A stretch of DNA of 51,185 nt, from assembly GCA_014191855.1 (NCBI GenBank), contig BJHF01000045.1, positions 1-51,185 of the forward strand, read 5' to 3'. Below, one piece after another: positions 1 to 8,317 of this stretch. The DNA comes from Deltaproteobacteria bacterium (GTDB taxonomy: Bacteria > Myxococcota_A > UBA796 > SXON01). Under the pieces are notes generated by a model. The model saw nothing but the letters and a program-made list of their open reading frames with translations, was not told where the DNA came from and searched no databases. Both the position numbers and the translations under genes were made by a program. The stretch's first letter is position 1; each line of letters begins with the position of its first letter.

Positions 1-717
1 CGAGGGCACGTTGAGGCGGACGACGTGCTCGGCGATGCGCTCCACCGTGTCCTCGTGATGCGAGATCAGCGGGATTCCGCAATTATGCGCTTTCCCGACG
101 GAGAGGAGCAGCTCCGCTACCTGGCGCCGCAGCACCGGATCGAGGCCCGTTTCCGGCTCGTCGGCGATCAGCACGCGCGGGTCGGAAGCCATCGCGATCG
201 CGAGGGCGGCGCGCTGACACTGCCCGCCCGAGAGCTCGCCGGGCAGGGCGCCCGCGGCGCGCGGCGGGAGACCGACCTCGTGCAGCAGATCGCGAAACGT
301 CGCCGCGAGGTCGGCCGGGGCTTTCTCGCGCCGCGAAACCGCGATCTCCATGTGCCGGCCGATGGTGCGACCGGGGTTTAGCGCGCTCGACGCCGCTTGT
401 GGCGAGTAGCTGATGTACCCTCCCCGGAGCCGCTCAGTGTCGCGCAGCAGCTTCACCTGGCCCCGCGCTCCGGCGGCCGTGAGTCCGGCATACCAGTCGT
501 GGGCACCCTGCTCAGGGAAACGGAGGCTTCCGCCGTGTAAGCCAGGTAGAACGTCGATCACGCCCATGCATGCCCGCGCCGTGAGCGACTTCCCCGACCC
601 TGATGGGCCGCACAGCGCCGTCACCTGGCCGCGGTACACCGTGAGGCTCACGCCCTCCACGAGCGGCCGATCCGACGCGCGGATCGAGAGCTCTCGAAGC
701 TGCACCAGCTCGCTCAT
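1..717 (-). CDS. Peptide/nickel-type ABC transporter ATP-binding protein (3' end outside window)
   Basis: Partial gene: the first 239 codons are present and the C-terminus lies beyond the left edge. It is the cytoplasmic ATPase that would power import of the ligand delivered by the binding protein and permeases encoded upstream. The reading shows Walker A GPSGSGKS (residues 37-44), signature LSGGQCQR, Walker B VLIADEPETGLD and the switch histidine in ISHHED, so the visible part is intact. The family is OppD/DppD. The ATG at 717-715 overlaps the stop of the upstream permease as ATGA, which implies translational coupling. A partner ATPase (DppF type) would be expected further left but is not in the window. 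The substrate is not determined by sequence. Confidence 0.9.
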   Translation of the reverse strand, partial: MSELVQLRELSIRASDRPLVEGVSLTVYRGQVTALCGPSGSGKSLTARACMGVIDVLPGLHGGSLRFPEQGAHDWYAGLTAAGARGQVKLLRDTERLRGGYISYSPQAASSALNPGRTIGRHMEIAVSRREKAPADLAATFRDLLHEVGLPPRAAGALPGELSGGQCQRAALAIAMASDPRVLIADEPETGLDPVLRRQVAELLLSVGKAHNCGIPLISHHEDTVERIAEHVVRLNVPS

Positions 718-1565
718 CGTGCACGCACCATGGTCGTCGTCGCCTTCGCCATCAGCGTAACGAGCCCGACCAGCGCGAGACCGAGCACGAGCGCATGCGA
801 CGTGGGCATCCCCAGGCCGATGGAGGTATACCCCATATAGAGCAGGTCTGCCCAGGACTTCAGCGAGTCAGAGTGGGTGAAGCTGGACTGGTCTTTCTGA
901 ACGGCGAGGTAGGACAAGCCGAGCTCGAGAAAGGTTACCTGAAGCAGCACCTCGGCACCCTGCCGCACCACGACGGGGCGCAGGTTCAACGCCACGATGT
1001 GGTAAAGAAAAACCCGACTCCAAGAGAACCCGTGCGCTCGCAGCGCCTCTACGAAGCGCGCCCCGCCCAGCCGCTCGGCCACCGCCGCGGCCTCGTCCAT
1101 CGCGCCGGGCGCGGCGAGCACCGCCCAAACCAGCGCGAGCGGCAAAAGCCCACGCGAGTTCGAGGGGATGAGCAGCGCAGCCACGAGGATCACCACCATG
1201 CGGGGAAGCGCGCCGACGATCTCGCCAAAACCCTGGATCGCCGCATCCACGCGCTGATCGCCCACGCACCGCATGAGCCCGCCCACCACGCTCAGCACCG
1301 CTACGAAGAAGCCGGCGGCGATGGCGGGGCCGATCACCACCGCGGCCCCCTGCTGCGCGTACTGCAACAACGACCGACCGAGCTGGTCGGCGCCGAACGG
1401 CGCCACACCCGCCAGCGGCGAACCATCCGGCTTCGATCCCGCGAACGGGCCGGCAAAGGCAAGCTCTCGCTGTGCGTCGCTCAGGTGTGCGGGCGCGGTG
1501 AGCGCCAACATCACCAGGCCCAGCATGGTGATCGCCGCGGCGATGGCAGCGAGCTGGCGCGACAC
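714..1565 (-). CDS. ABC transporter permease, DppC/OppC type
   Basis: Inner-membrane permease of 283 residues, second permease of the peptide-type importer. The N-terminus is a membrane helix (about residues 6-25) followed by a periplasmic stretch, then several helices typical of the binding-protein-dependent transport domain. Around residues 150-165 lies a GAMDEAAAVAERLGG stretch that resembles the EAA loop contacting the ATPase. The start is GTG: it shares one base with the upstream permease stop (TAGTG), and its own stop overlaps the ATPase start. Spacing, orientation and order (binding protein, DppB-like, DppC-like, ATPase) support the assignment. A nickel or other small-ligand importer remains possible. 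Confidence 0.85.
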   Translation of the reverse strand: MSRQLAAIAAAITMLGLVMLALTAPAHLSDAQRELAFAGPFAGSKPDGSPLAGVAPFGADQLGRSLLQYAQQGAAVVIGPAIAAGFFVAVLSVVGGLMRCVGDQRVDAAIQGFGEIVGALPRMVVILVAALLIPSNSRGLLPLALVWAVLAAPGAMDEAAAVAERLGGARFVEALRAHGFSWSRVFLYHIVALNLRPVVVRQGAEVLLQVTFLELGLSYLAVQKDQSSFTHSDSLKSWADLLYMGYTSIGLGMPTSHALVLGLALVGLVTLMAKATTTMVRAR

Positions 1566-2506
1566 TACCCACCCCCCGCGAGCATGGCATCGGCGACGGG
1601 CGGTGCTCGCCGGACGTGGAGCGCCACGCCCACCTCAACCGCGGCTTGCAACAGCAACAAAACCGCGCTCAAGCACGCGAACGTCGTGGCGGCAGCGAGC
1701 ACCACACCGAAGTCCTGCAACAGCGTTCCCGACCAGAGCAAGTCCCCGACGCCCGTGAGGCCCAGCACCACTTCCACCACCACCGCGCCACTGAGGAGAT
1801 GCAGGATCCGCGCCCTCATCTGGCCTGCGAGCGCCGGCGCGACGTTGGGGAGCATGTTCGCGAGCGGCCGCTCCCCACGCAGGATCGCGATGCCAACGTA
1901 GCGTTGGTTTCGCTCCGCCGAAAACACGCTGCGTACGCCGCTCACCGCGGAAGCGAACGCGCCATCGCTCATGCCCAGCACCACGGCCCCGATGCCCAGC
2001 CGCCACAGATTCGCATCCTCGGAGAACGCGGAGGCGCCGAACTTCACCACCACCGCGGCCGATCCCAAGAGCGCGAACACCAGCGCCGGCACGAGCCCCA
2101 CTGTTGCGAACACGCCATCGGCGCGCTGCGGGATGATGCCGGTTGCTGCGCCCACCACCCCGAGCACGATGGGCACAAGCGCAAGGAGCACCAGCTTCAC
2201 GGTTACCGGGATGGACTCCACCAGCAGCGCGGCCACCGGGAGGCCCTGTTCAAGCCGCCAGCTCATCCCGAATTCACCCGTCAACGCCTCGGAAACCCAG
2301 CGCGTGAAGAAGCTCCATGGGCCCTGGTCGAGGTGCCAGCGGGCCGCAAGTTCAGAGGTGCCGCCGCAGGTGCTGGGCGGACAAATGATCTCTGCGGGAT
2401 CCCCGGGAAGCGCCCAGATCAGCGCCGTGATGATCGCGGGGACCAGGAGCGGCAGGAGCAGCGCAGCAAGCACGCGCACGCCGGGACGGATCCACCACGC
2501 CTTCAT
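1565..2506 (-). CDS. ABC transporter permease, DppB/OppB type
   Basis: Integral membrane protein of 313 residues, the first permease of the importer. It starts with a positively charged N-terminus and a long hydrophobic helix (about residues 10-33), then a periplasmic loop containing the TGEFGMSW stretch that recalls the conserved DppB loop before the transport domain, and at least five more helices. The ATG lies 51 bases downstream of the binding-protein gene and the stop TAG shares its last base with the next permease start. Length is normal for the family. Together with the neighbours it should form the heterodimeric channel for a peptide-like ligand; specificity cannot be read from it. 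Confidence 0.85.
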   Translation of the reverse strand: MKAWWIRPGVRVLAALLLPLLVPAIITALIWALPGDPAEIICPPSTCGGTSELAARWHLDQGPWSFFTRWVSEALTGEFGMSWRLEQGLPVAALLVESIPVTVKLVLLALVPIVLGVVGAATGIIPQRADGVFATVGLVPALVFALLGSAAVVVKFGASAFSEDANLWRLGIGAVVLGMSDGAFASAVSGVRSVFSAERNQRYVGIAILRGERPLANMLPNVAPALAGQMRARILHLLSGAVVVEVVLGLTGVGDLLWSGTLLQDFGVVLAAATTFACLSAVLLLLQAAVEVGVALHVRRAPPVADAMLAGGG

Positions 2507-2557
2507 GACGTGGCCCCCCCGCGGCGGCCAAGCTGATCCGTCCGGTTCACCGTGGCC

Positions 2558-4129
2558 CTACTGGAGCTTCCAGCCGTCGACTTCGGTCCAATAGTAGAAC
2601 GGAGCGATTACGTTGCCCCGAACCTCGGTGCGCCACGCGCTCTTGGTGTCGAGCTTCCAGAGGAACAAGTACGGAAGGTCGTCGGCCAGGAGCTTGTGCA
2701 GCTTGTGGTAGGCGTCGTAAGCCGCGGTGTCCGTACGCGCCTGATTGTACTCGGTCATCAACTGATCAGCCGAAGGGTTGCTGTAGTTGAAGATGTTGCG
2801 CGTGCCCGTGGTGGTACCCGAGCGCGTCTGGAACAGGTCGTTGACCTCTTCCACGAGGCCGAACGACCACTTCCCAACGAGCAGGTCGAAGTCCGTGGCC
2901 TGACCCGACTCGACCTTCCGCGACCAATCGTCCGACGACACCTTGGATTCCTGGCGGTCAAAGCCGGCGGCGCTGAGCTGGTTCCCGATCTGGGTGAGCA
3001 GGTCGGGCGCTTCGTTGTCGAGCGACGACAACATGCCGATGTTGAAGGTGACCGGCGCGCCCTTGTAGTGCCAACGACCGCCGATCTGCGTGAGCCCGGC
3101 CTCCGTGAGCAGCTTGCTGGCCGAGGCCCGATCGGACTTTTCGTGGAACGCAACCTGCCGATTGTAGAACGGCGAGGACTGCACGAAGGGGCCGGAGATG
3201 AACTCGCACGGGCTGTTCTGCTCGCCGGGCTTCACGCCAATCGTGAGCTCGCGCAGATCGCTCCGATCGAGGATGAGATCCAGGGCCTGGCGCACCTTGG
3301 GCACCGTGAGCGCGCCTTTCTTGGTGTTCACGGCCATGAACCACCAGGAGCGCAAGTCGTAGCTCTTGAGCTGGAGCTCGTCGGAAGCGCTCACGTCCGG
3401 CCGGTACTGTGGCGGCACCGCGATGATGCCTTGTACGCCGTTGTTGCGCACCGTCGTGACCTGAACCGCAGGGTCCTGCACTTCCTGCAGCGAAAGCTGC
3501 GCGATCGAGGGGTTGTGGTGCCCGTTCGCGTACGCCTCGAACGTGACGCCGCGCCGACCCTTGCTGCCCTTGAACGGGCCCGAGCCCACCGGGTGCTGGC
3601 TGAAGTCGCTGTCTGGCACGATCTTGGTGTCGGTGAACTTCTCCGCCGGGAGCAGCGCGAACATCAAGCGCTCTTGCGGGTTGTGAAACACCTTCGTGAA
3701 GTGGATCGTCGCGATGGTGGGCGCCGTTGCGTCGCACCCCGTGAGCAGGCTGCGGTAGCCCTCCGCGATGGGGCTGGTTGTGCCCTTGTCGAGCATGGCC
3801 GACACGGTGAAGCACACGTCTTTCGACGTGACCGGATTCCCGCTGTGCCACTTCAAGCCAGACTTCAATGTGAGCTTGTACGACTTGCCGCCATCGGCCA
3901 GCTCGTACTTCTCAACGACGCGGCTCACCATCCGGTTGTCGACCGGCGAATGGTAGAAGATCCGGTCGAAGATCAGCTCCTGCGACCGAAAATCGGTCAT
4001 CGAGGACGCATACAGGGGGTTGAGGGTACCGGGCAGCTGCTCCTCGTAGAAGGAGAGCTGCGCCCCCGCCAACACCGTGGTGCTTGCGAGCGCGAGGGCG
4101 ACGAGGACGCCGCGGGGGGAGGACGACAT
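2558..4129 (-). CDS. Extracellular solute-binding protein, family 5 (peptide/nickel type)
   Basis: Periplasmic binding protein of 523 residues that captures the ligand for the downstream permeases. A signal peptide covers about residues 1-23 (hydrophobic core, then LAGAQ); no lipobox cysteine is evident. The body matches the SBP_bac_5 fold: an N-terminal segment with GTLNPLYASS, the family-typical LKSGLKWHSGNPVTSKDV stretch, GSGPFKG, and a C-terminal part describing the second lobe. A good ribosome binding site (GAGGAG, seven bases before ATG) decides the start. It lies 11 bases after the upstream lipoprotein gene, so it appears cotranscribed with the TPR and repeat proteins upstream. The ligand is unknown; oligopeptides are the usual choice. 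Confidence 0.88.
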   Translation of the reverse strand: MSSSPRGVLVALALASTTVLAGAQLSFYEEQLPGTLNPLYASSMTDFRSQELIFDRIFYHSPVDNRMVSRVVEKYELADGGKSYKLTLKSGLKWHSGNPVTSKDVCFTVSAMLDKGTTSPIAEGYRSLLTGCDATAPTIATIHFTKVFHNPQERLMFALLPAEKFTDTKIVPDSDFSQHPVGSGPFKGSKGRRGVTFEAYANGHHNPSIAQLSLQEVQDPAVQVTTVRNNGVQGIIAVPPQYRPDVSASDELQLKSYDLRSWWFMAVNTKKGALTVPKVRQALDLILDRSDLRELTIGVKPGEQNSPCEFISGPFVQSSPFYNRQVAFHEKSDRASASKLLTEAGLTQIGGRWHYKGAPVTFNIGMLSSLDNEAPDLLTQIGNQLSAAGFDRQESKVSSDDWSRKVESGQATDFDLLVGKWSFGLVEEVNDLFQTRSGTTTGTRNIFNYSNPSADQLMTEYNQARTDTAAYDAYHKLHKLLADDLPYLFLWKLDTKSAWRTEVRGNVIAPFYYWTEVDGWKLQ

Positions 4130-4140
4130 GGGGAGACTCC

Positions 4141-5484
4141 TCAGTGCATGGGAACGCCGGGGGCGGCATTCCGGCTCAGTCGGATGTGGAGGGCATCAAG
4201 GGGCGCACGCGCGACGACAAGGCCGGGCGCGAGGCGCAAGGATTGGTGGACGAGCTCGGTGGCCCGGGTGGTGTTGCGGTTGCCCGCATCCCAGGCCGCG
4301 AGGAAGAGGATGAACACGGGATCACTTGCGTGGTCCACGTTGCGATCATAGGCATTGATACGGAGGATACCAGAAGTTTCGTCCTCACCGCGGGCGCGCG
4401 CGAACAGGTCGAGCGCGCGCAGGGCGCCGGCCCGCGCAAAGTCGGCGAACGGGCGGTGGAAACCATCGGGCTGCCCGCCGTTCGAGGCGGCCATTGCGTC
4501 CTCGATCGAGGAGCCCAGGTGCGCGGCCTCGTCGATTACACAGTCGATATCCACCTTTCCGCTCTGCGAACACGCCTTGGCGATGGACGCGTAGGCGCTC
4601 GAACCGGCCAGCCCTTCGGCGGCCGCAAGATCTCCCTGACTCACGAGCGCGGAAAATTGCATGTCGGCCGCGGAAGTGTACGCCGACATGAACAACCACA
4701 CATCCGAAGCCACCGCCGCCGTTGCGGGGGTACGGGCCTCGAATGGGAGTCTGAACGGATTCAAATACTGGTCGATGGTCGCTTCGGAGGCCGGGTCCGC
4801 GGCGCGCGCGCGCGCTTCGTGCCATCGGGAGAGCGCGTAGAGGTCCCCCGGGTCGCCTGCATCCACCGCACCCGGCTCGCCGACCAGCGGGAGCGGTGTA
4901 GGCAGAAGCGCATCGCCCGGAAGTTCGCCCTCGCCCGACACCGCGGCCAGGCCGGCCGGCACGTCGGGCATCACCTCTTTCTTCGCGTCGAACCAGGCCT
5001 TCCATGCGGCGTCGCGCCGGGCGAACTCGGCCACCGAGCTCCCGCCGCTCAGTCCGAGCTTCGCCGCCTGCTCCGCGTTCCCGGTGAACACGCCCGCCAC
5101 GCCCAGGAGATAGGCGGTTTCCGCTGGATCGCTCTCCTGACGATCCGCCCCGTAGACCTGCAAAATCGCGTTGGAGGCGAGCAGCGCCGCCTGCCGGTAG
5201 ATCGCCGCGTACTCCGCGTGCCCTCGCGCGAGCCCCGCGTTGTCCTTCTCGCTCGCGAACGCGGGCAGGGACTCGTAGCGCCGGCGCTCGAACCACGCGA
5301 CCCAGCTCGCTCGCCCCTCAAACGGAGCCCGCGCCTCTGACTTCGCCATCCGAACCTGCCACGTCGCGGCGATCACCTCGGGCGTGAGCGCGCTGGCCTT
5401 GGCAACCTCGGGCCCGGCGACCGTCGCTTCGTCCCCCGTACAGGCGGCGAGCATGAACAAAATGAAGCTCATCCCTGCGTTCAT
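4141..5484 (-). CDS. Predicted lipoprotein of unknown function
   Basis: A 447-residue protein with a short hydrophobic N-terminus ending in a lipobox (LAAC, cysteine at residue 15), so probably a lipid-anchored envelope protein. The rest is Ala-rich and helical, with repeated short helices resembling TPR-like or other alpha-solenoid structure, and no catalytic motif that I recognise. The ATG overlaps the stop of the upstream Pro/Thr-rich protein (ATGA); a second in-frame ATG four codons later would give an equally good signal peptide. It sits between secreted proteins and a peptide importer in one run of minus-strand genes, which suggests an envelope-associated role with them. Function not assigned. 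Confidence 0.75.
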   Translation of the reverse strand: MNAGMSFILFMLAACTGDEATVAGPEVAKASALTPEVIAATWQVRMAKSEARAPFEGRASWVAWFERRRYESLPAFASEKDNAGLARGHAEYAAIYRQAALLASNAILQVYGADRQESDPAETAYLLGVAGVFTGNAEQAAKLGLSGGSSVAEFARRDAAWKAWFDAKKEVMPDVPAGLAAVSGEGELPGDALLPTPLPLVGEPGAVDAGDPGDLYALSRWHEARARAADPASEATIDQYLNPFRLPFEARTPATAAVASDVWLFMSAYTSAADMQFSALVSQGDLAAAEGLAGSSAYASIAKACSQSGKVDIDCVIDEAAHLGSSIEDAMAASNGGQPDGFHRPFADFARAGALRALDLFARARGEDETSGILRINAYDRNVDHASDPVFILFLAAWDAGNRNTTRATELVHQSLRLAPGLVVARAPLDALHIRLSRNAAPGVPMH

Positions 5485-6755
5485 CCCTCGCAGAACGCGC
5501 GGTTGCCCGACGCGGACACGCAGATCGACATGGCGTTCTTTGTGTCCTGCCCGCTGGCTTTCGCGTAATCAAGCCACTCCCGGGCGAAGTCCTTCGTCTG
5601 ACCGCGCCATTTCGCAGCCTTCGCCTCGTTCTCGTCCGTGTGCTCCTTGGTGGCGAAGGTCTCTTCCGCTTCGGTCCAGAGCTTGTTCGCGGCCTCGGTC
5701 TTGAGCCGGTAAAGGTCGTAAACCCGCTTGGTATAGGTCGTGCCCGACCACCGCTGTTTGTTCTCAAGCGCGTAGTCGGCCCAGCGGATCACGCCCGGCG
5801 CACGCCCGGTTCCACCGCGGCTGAGCTGCGTGGCGTACTTGAAGCACATGTCGGGATCGGAGCGGTCGAGGTCTTCGAGGTGGCGCTTCACCAGGCGCTC
5901 CCACTCCACCTTGTCGCCCCGGCCCTCGGCGTTCGCGATGAGCACTCGAGAGAGCTTGTCTTTCGTGGTCTGTGCGTCTTCCGTCCCGATGCGACCCTCG
6001 ATGCACTTCACCTGGCCCGGCCGGAGCTGGCCGAGCATGGCCTGGGGCTCGAGCTTCACGAGATCGGTGCAGGTGTCGTCCGTTGCGGCGGCCGGCGTCG
6101 GCGGGGCGACAGGCTTCATCGCGGGCGCCGGAGGCGTTCCGGGGTCGGTGACCTTGGCGACGGGCGCGGGCGGCGGCGGCACCGGCTTCGCGACGGGCGC
6201 AGGCGTCGGGGTCGGCGTCGGGGTCGGGGTCGGCGTCGGCGCTTTGGCGACCGGCGTCGGCGCGGGGGTCGGCGTCGGCGTCGGCGTCGGCTTCACGACC
6301 GGCGAAGGCGTGGGCGTGGGGGACGGGGGCGGCGGCGTCTTGGCGACGGGCGCTGGCTCCACGGGGGGCGGGGTGGGCTCGACGGGCTCGGGCGTGGGCT
6401 CAACCGCCGCAGGGGCGGGCTCCACGGGCGCGGGGGCCGGCGGCTCAGCCATGGCCAACGCCCCGCCCATCGCGCCATTGTAGGTCGACAAGCTCACGAA
6501 GGGCGAGAACACGGCGGTGGGCTTCAGATCGAACCAACCGACGCGAGCGTCCGCCGGAATCGGTCGCCCCGCCGTGTCCTTCGACATGCCGGGGCTCACC
6601 GCGCCGCCACCCACGATGCAACCGGCCCAGCCGTCCTGGCAGGGTTGCCCCGGAAAAGCGGCGTTGTAGGAAGACCAACCCCCGGCCATCGCGGGCAGGG
6701 TGAGCAGGGCGCAGAGCCCCAGCAGGCTCGGCGCGAGAAGCGTACGCAGGCGCAT
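5481..6755 (-). CDS. Secreted protein with long Pro/Thr/Val-rich linker
   Basis: 424 residues with a clear signal peptide (about 1-24, ending PAMAGG). Then comes a short domain (about 25-100) containing two cysteines, a long low-complexity segment (about 105-225) built from PTPTP, PVEPAP and PVAKP repeats, and a C-terminal domain (about 225-424) rich in charged helices with four cysteines. The linker is encoded by a GTCGGG/GTCGGC-like hexanucleotide run. Such linkers usually span peptidoglycan or keep two globular domains apart. I recognise no family for either domain. Its stop overlaps the start of the next lipoprotein gene, and six bases separate it from the upstream gene, so it belongs to the operon. 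Confidence 0.75.
   Translation of the reverse strand: MRLRTLLAPSLLGLCALLTLPAMAGGWSSYNAAFPGQPCQDGWAGCIVGGGAVSPGMSKDTAGRPIPADARVGWFDLKPTAVFSPFVSLSTYNGAMGGALAMAEPPAPAPVEPAPAAVEPTPEPVEPTPPPVEPAPVAKTPPPPSPTPTPSPVVKPTPTPTPTPAPTPVAKAPTPTPTPTPTPTPAPVAKPVPPPPAPVAKVTDPGTPPAPAMKPVAPPTPAAATDDTCTDLVKLEPQAMLGQLRPGQVKCIEGRIGTEDAQTTKDKLSRVLIANAEGRGDKVEWERLVKRHLEDLDRSDPDMCFKYATQLSRGGTGRAPGVIRWADYALENKQRWSGTTYTKRVYDLYRLKTEAANKLWTEAEETFATKEHTDENEAKAAKWRGQTKDFAREWLDYAKASGQDTKNAMSICVSASGNRAFCEG
6203..6290. repeat. Imperfect hexanucleotide repeat (GTCGGG/GTCGGC)
   Basis: Two blocks (6203-6240 and 6252-6290) of near-perfect six-base units on the plus strand encode alternating Pro-Thr on the minus strand. It lies inside the linker of the secreted protein. 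Because the unit is a multiple of three, gain or loss of units would change linker length without a frameshift. Confidence 0.7.
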
Positions 6756-6761
6756 GATCAG

Positions 6762-7193
6762 CTACTCCCCAGTCGGTTCACGAGGCACATCGCGGCCGAA
6801 GGTGACCATCGGCTCCTCGATCTGCTCAGTTTCATTCTCGATCTTGTGCAGCTTGAGCTCAACCACATTCCGGCGCTTCCGGATCTGGTACTGGAACACC
6901 TGGGTCACGTACCCGGGCGCGCTGATCTCCAGCTCAACCGTTTGCCCGGGCGTGAAGCGCAGCTCCGTGCCATCGGGCATGTAGAGCACGCTCGTTTCCC
7001 AGCTCCCATCCACGCTGTTCACCCGGTGCCGATCCTGCTCAAGCGGGTGCCGCACGACCGCAGTGGGAATGGGGGTGCCTTCGTCGTCCTTGACGACAAC
7101 CTTTACCGGAACGCCCTCCGCCGGATCGGCGGGCTTGGCCACCGCGGTGCCCGCGAAGCCGAGAAATGCAAGTGCAACCAGGAATAGACGCAT
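6762..7193 (-). CDS. Small secreted protein with carboxypeptidase-regulatory-like fold
   Basis: 143 residues. The signal peptide is about residues 1-19 (cleavage after TAVA). The remaining sequence looks like one beta-sandwich domain: VPVKVVVKDDEGTPIPTAVV at the start, a SAPGYV turn near residue 95 and a VVELKL strand near the end are typical of carboxypeptidase-regulatory-like / PEGA-type domains. No enzyme is expected; it probably binds or supports another envelope protein. It follows the TPR lipoprotein by two bases and precedes the Pro/Thr-rich protein by six, so it is cotranscribed. Identity of the partner is unknown. Confidence 0.72.
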   Translation of the reverse strand: MRLFLVALAFLGFAGTAVAKPADPAEGVPVKVVVKDDEGTPIPTAVVRHPLEQDRHRVNSVDGSWETSVLYMPDGTELRFTPGQTVELEISAPGYVTQVFQYQIRKRRNVVELKLHKIENETEQIEEPMVTFGRDVPREPTGE

Positions 7194-7195
7194 GA

Positions 7196-8218
7196 TCAGC
7201 CTCCCGCGCCGGGCGCGAATTGGGCCTTGAACACCGGATCCATCGCGACCGTTCCCGCCGTGGCCATGTCTCCCAAAGAAGCGTAGGCGCGCGCGGCCGC
7301 ATCCCCCTTCTGGCCTTCAAGGAGCTTTCGCGCCGTTTCCGCGTCTCGATCCGCGATCAGGAGCGCGGCGGTGGCCCGAGCATCCGCGTACCCATCCTCC
7401 GGAGAGATCGTGAGGATGCGCTCGAAGCCGGCGAGGCAGGATGCGCCATCTCCTTCGGCGCAGGAGATCATCGCGCGCGTGGCCTGCATACGCCAAACCT
7501 GACCCTGCGGCGCAACGGGGATTGCATCGAGAAGGTTCGTGGCGATGGCGGGCTCACCCACCGTGGCCGCGCGGCCGGCCCACAGCAGGAGCTGGTCGGG
7601 GCCATCGTCGTGCTCCGAGGCGTACGCCTTCGCGAGATCTTCCACGGCGCGCACCGCGATTGGGCGCTGCCCGAGCGCCCATAGCGCCTGGATCTCCGAG
7701 AGCCCGGCGATCAACCCGTTCTTGTCGTTGATGAGCGCGAGATAGGCCTTTGCCGTGTCGCCCACCGGGCCGGCCTCGGTTTGCAGCGCTTCCAAGTCGG
7801 TTTTGGCAGCCGGACGGTCCCCATCGGCCAGGTTCACCTCCGCGACGAGGAGCTTCCCTTCTGGCGTTCCCGCCGCTGCGGCGTGGGTCTTCACCGTGTC
7901 GAGGTCTCCCGTTTTCATGGCGACCAACGCGCGCCGCATCTTGATCTCCGGCAGCCGCGTGCCGGAGGCACCCTCGACACCGGCGAGCAATGCGTCTGCC
8001 GCGGCGGGGTTCCCCTGCAACAGCTTTACGTACGCGGCGCCCGACACCAAGTCGACGTTCGTCGGAGCCTTGGCGAGTGCGCCTTCGTAGACGCCGGCCG
8101 CACCTGCAAGATCTCCGGCCTTGAGCAGCGCTTCCGCCTCTGCGACCTGCTTGGTCGGATCGGCGAGGAGGCCCTGGATGACGGAGCAACCAACCAGCGA
8201 GAACACGAGCACCAACAT
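7196..8218 (-). CDS. TPR-repeat lipoprotein
   Basis: 340 residues. The open frame extends further upstream, but the ATG at 8218 gives a short signal peptide with lipobox (LVGC, cysteine 11), so I take it as the start. The mature protein is a helical-repeat scaffold: EAEALLKAGDLAGAAGVYEG and later Ala/Leu-rich pairs follow the TPR pattern. It is the first gene of the minus-strand run to the ABC transporter and is divergent from the Ser/Thr kinase at 8318, with 99 bases between the starts. TPR lipoproteins commonly scaffold outer-membrane complexes; here the partners could be the next gene products. No catalytic residues are seen. Confidence 0.78.
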   Translation of the reverse strand: MLVLVFSLVGCSVIQGLLADPTKQVAEAEALLKAGDLAGAAGVYEGALAKAPTNVDLVSGAAYVKLLQGNPAAADALLAGVEGASGTRLPEIKMRRALVAMKTGDLDTVKTHAAAAGTPEGKLLVAEVNLADGDRPAAKTDLEALQTEAGPVGDTAKAYLALINDKNGLIAGLSEIQALWALGQRPIAVRAVEDLAKAYASEHDDGPDQLLLWAGRAATVGEPAIATNLLDAIPVAPQGQVWRMQATRAMISCAEGDGASCLAGFERILTISPEDGYADARATAALLIADRDAETARKLLEGQKGDAAARAYASLGDMATAGTVAMDPVFKAQFAPGAGG

Positions 8219-8317
8219 GCGGGCAGACTCCGGGCACCGGTTATTGCGCCCTTGCACGCGGAGCAAGCGTATTGGACCGCCCCGGAATATGCCCGGGGCG
8301 GAGTTACACGCCCCACG

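Noticed and set aside
795..2594. Long plus-strand open frames opposite the ABC permeases
   Set aside because: They are antisense shadows of the GC-rich permease genes: Arg/His-rich, without family motifs, and the minus-strand frames give clear membrane proteins.
2552..5340. Plus-strand frames of about 600 and 420 codons
   Set aside because: They lie opposite the solute-binding protein and lipoprotein genes and have an Arg/Val/Glu-rich shadow composition.
6150..6440. Possible CRISPR or tandem array
   Set aside because: The repeats are six bases without spacers and encode a Pro/Thr linker.
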